Below, piece by piece: positions 5,513 through 6,901 of a stretch of 6,901 nt of DNA. The first letter of the stretch is position 1, and every line of letters begins with the position of its first letter. This DNA comes from Alistipes sp. (lineage in GTDB: Bacteria; Bacteroidota; Bacteroidia; Bacteroidales; Rikenellaceae): the NCBI GenBank assembly GCA_017380275.1, contig JAFOEH010000152.1, positions 1-6,901 on the forward strand. Reading direction: 5' to 3'. The notes beneath the pieces are model-generated. The model saw only the letters and a list, made by a program, of their open reading frames with translations, made no database searches and was not told the origin of the DNA. Both the position numbers and the translations under genes were made by a program.

Positions 5513-5756
5513 AAGACTATTATTTTTTTGTTTTTTACTCTTTGTTCACCCTATTAAATGCGAAAATTGCAAAATATTGCATCGCGCGAGCAACTTTTTT
5601 TCACTTTTTTCCAAAGTTTCGACTTTACGTCCACATAATGAACGTCGTAAGCGATATAAAAATTTCTCTTCGGCGCGACTTACGTTATCTTTTCTTATCT
5701 TTGTCGTCAGTTAAATTGCTTGTCGGAGAATCACGACGAAAAACCGGAACAAAGAT
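5513..5756. other. AT-rich divergent intergenic region
   Basis: These 244 bases separate the divergent NigD-like and lnt genes. They hold the lnt promoter near the right end and A/T homopolymer runs at 5521-5536 and 5595-5610. On the minus strand only weak matches to the phylum's -7 box are seen (AAACTTTG, 5620 to 5613, and TATTTTG, 5577 to 5571), neither with a well placed partner. No gene or RNA element was recognised. Confidence 0.6.
5696..5703 (+). promoter_or_regulatory. Promoter -7 box of lnt
   Basis: TATCTTTG fits the Bacteroidetes consensus TAnnTTTG exactly and lies 53 bases before the lnt start codon, placing the transcript start near 5710. No clear TTTG box is present about 20 bases upstream; TTCG near 5669 is the nearest approximation. 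It may be a promoter with a weak upstream element. Confidence 0.6.
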
Positions 5757-6901
5757 ATGCAAAGAAAATTAATATATTGTCTTGTCAGCATCGCGCTGCT
5801 CTCCGTAGCGTGGCTCGGTGGCTTGGGATTTACCACACTCGTAGGATTAGTGCCCCTGCTCTTGATCAGCTCCTCGCTCGGCGACTCCGCGCGCGACTGG
5901 TGGCGAATGGCCGGCTGGGCGGGCCTGACCTTCGTTGGCTGGAACATAGCAACCGTATGGTGGATCGCCAACGCCACACCCATTGGCCCCATTGCCGCCA
6001 CGTTCTTCTCTTCGTGGTGGATGATGGTAGCCTTTATGCTCTTCCACTACGTCTCAAAGCGCGCCCCGAAGGTGATTGCCTACACTATCCTGGTGGCGGC
6101 GTGGGTTGCGACCGAACACATCTACACTCACACCGAGGTTATCTCGTTCCCGTGGCTTGCGCTGGGTAACGCCTTCTCGCAGAGCACGTGGGCCGTGCAG
6201 TGGTACTCGCTCACGGGTGTCGAGGGCGGATCGATGTGGGTCGTGCTCTGCAACATTGCTGCGTTTGAGGCTTGGCAGCAGCGCACGCGATTTGCGACTG
6301 TGCGCGCCGCCGCAGTTGCCATCGTGCCCGTTGTGGCATCACTTATTATATATTGGAGTTACGAGCCCTCTTCGGAGCGTGCAACGGTTGCCGTTGTGCA
6401 GCCCAATGTGGATTGCTACGAGGAGAAATTTAACAATACAGCCGAGGCGCAGATGCAGAATCTTCAGACGCTGCTCTCTCAGGTGCCCTCTACGGCCGAT
6501 GTCGTGGTAATGCCTGAGACGGCTCTGCCGGGTACGATCGATGAGGATGAGTTGCAGCAATCGCCCGCCGTCAGTCGCCTGCGCGAGACGCTGCAACAGA
6601 GCCATCCCGAGACGATGGTGGCCGTGGGAGCATCGACGGTGAAGATATATGAGTCGCAGCAGCGACCGACCACCACAGCCCGCACGGGAATGGGATTCTA
6701 CTACGATGTGTATAACTCGGCCATTGCGATAAATGGCGATAAGGAGGCTGACCTTCATCATAAGATGCGCCTTGTGATTGGCGTGGAGGCTATGCCCGCT
6801 TTTGTGAGCCGTCTCGACAGCTTCATCGACTTGGGCGGTATTACGGGGCAGCTCGGTCGCAACGATCAGGCAACTGTCTTCAGCAAGCGCGATGTTGTGG
6901 C
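5757..6901 (+). CDS. lnt: Apolipoprotein N-acyltransferase Lnt, partial at the right edge
   Basis: Lnt is an inner-membrane enzyme that adds the third acyl chain to the N-terminal cysteine of lipoproteins, after Lgt and LspA have acted. The frame is open from ATG 5757 to the window end, 381 codons, with perhaps 140-170 residues of the usual length still missing. About seven hydrophobic segments (roughly 4-20, 26-42, 51-70, 77-98, 105-123, 156-172, 184-200) precede a periplasmic nitrilase domain beginning at TVAVVQPNV (about 210). FPWLALGN (131-138) and TGVEGGS (153-159) are family landmarks in the membrane part. VVMPETALP holds the expected catalytic glutamate (E254) and HHKMRLV the lysine (K336); the catalytic cysteine should lie just beyond the window. 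The start follows an A-rich GGAACAAAG stretch and fits the family N-terminus. The gene is divergent from a lipoprotein gene, a plausible but unproven functional link. Confidence 0.93.
   Translation, partial: MQRKLIYCLVSIALLSVAWLGGLGFTTLVGLVPLLLISSSLGDSARDWWRMAGWAGLTFVGWNIATVWWIANATPIGPIAATFFSSWWMMVAFMLFHYVSKRAPKVIAYTILVAAWVATEHIYTHTEVISFPWLALGNAFSQSTWAVQWYSLTGVEGGSMWVVLCNIAAFEAWQQRTRFATVRAAAVAIVPVVASLIIYWSYEPSSERATVAVVQPNVDCYEEKFNNTAEAQMQNLQTLLSQVPSTADVVVMPETALPGTIDEDELQQSPAVSRLRETLQQSHPETMVAVGASTVKIYESQQRPTTTARTGMGFYYDVYNSAIAINGDKEADLHHKMRLVIGVEAMPAFVSRLDSFIDLGGITGQLGRNDQATVFSKRDVV

Overview
The window looks like chromosomal DNA from a gut-type member of the Bacteroidales. Three things point there: promoters of the Bacteroidetes form (TTTG, a spacer of about 19-20 bases, then TAnnTTTG), start codons without strong Shine-Dalgarno sequences, and families typical of that phylum (a NigD-like lipoprotein, and an ECF sigma factor paired with a beta-barrel-tailed membrane protein). 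The fairly GC-rich coding sequence would fit Alistipes or a relative, but the genus is an inference. No RNA gene, CRISPR array or insertion sequence was found.

Left part (1-2707). A glucuronate isomerase gene (uxaC, minus strand) is divergently transcribed from a PfkB-family sugar kinase gene (plus strand, most like fructokinase), and two clear promoters lie back to back between them. The kinase gene overlaps by one base a gene for a peptide deformylase with an N-terminal lipoprotein signal. A strong hairpin terminator ends this unit. The uxaC gene is broken: its reading frame ends after 321 codons, where the family has about 470. The roughly 130 bases beyond the break are AT-richer and read, on the other strand, like the end of a TonB-dependent receptor. 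This looks like a chimeric junction, either a real rearrangement or an assembly artefact.

Middle (2708-2858). The space between convergent genes holds a long imperfect palindrome (2748-2850) that neither gene explains.

Right part (2859-6901). On the minus strand, in transcription order, lie a NigD-like lipoprotein, an ECF sigma factor with a likely promoter of its own, and, four bases later, a protein with an anti-sigma-like cytoplasmic N-terminus, one inner-membrane helix, a Pro/Gln/Glu-rich periplasmic linker and a C-terminal outer-membrane beta-barrel. The last two probably form a regulatory pair for envelope sensing. Divergent from them is lnt (apolipoprotein N-acyltransferase), cut off by the right end of the window. 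Lnt completes lipoprotein maturation, and both the deformylase and the NigD-like protein are predicted lipoproteins, so lipoproteins and the envelope are a recurring theme here, although co-regulation is not shown.

Most of the window is ordinary conserved Bacteroidales content. The points most worth a second look are the trans-envelope sigma partner, the lipidated deformylase, the intergenic palindrome and the broken uxaC junction.
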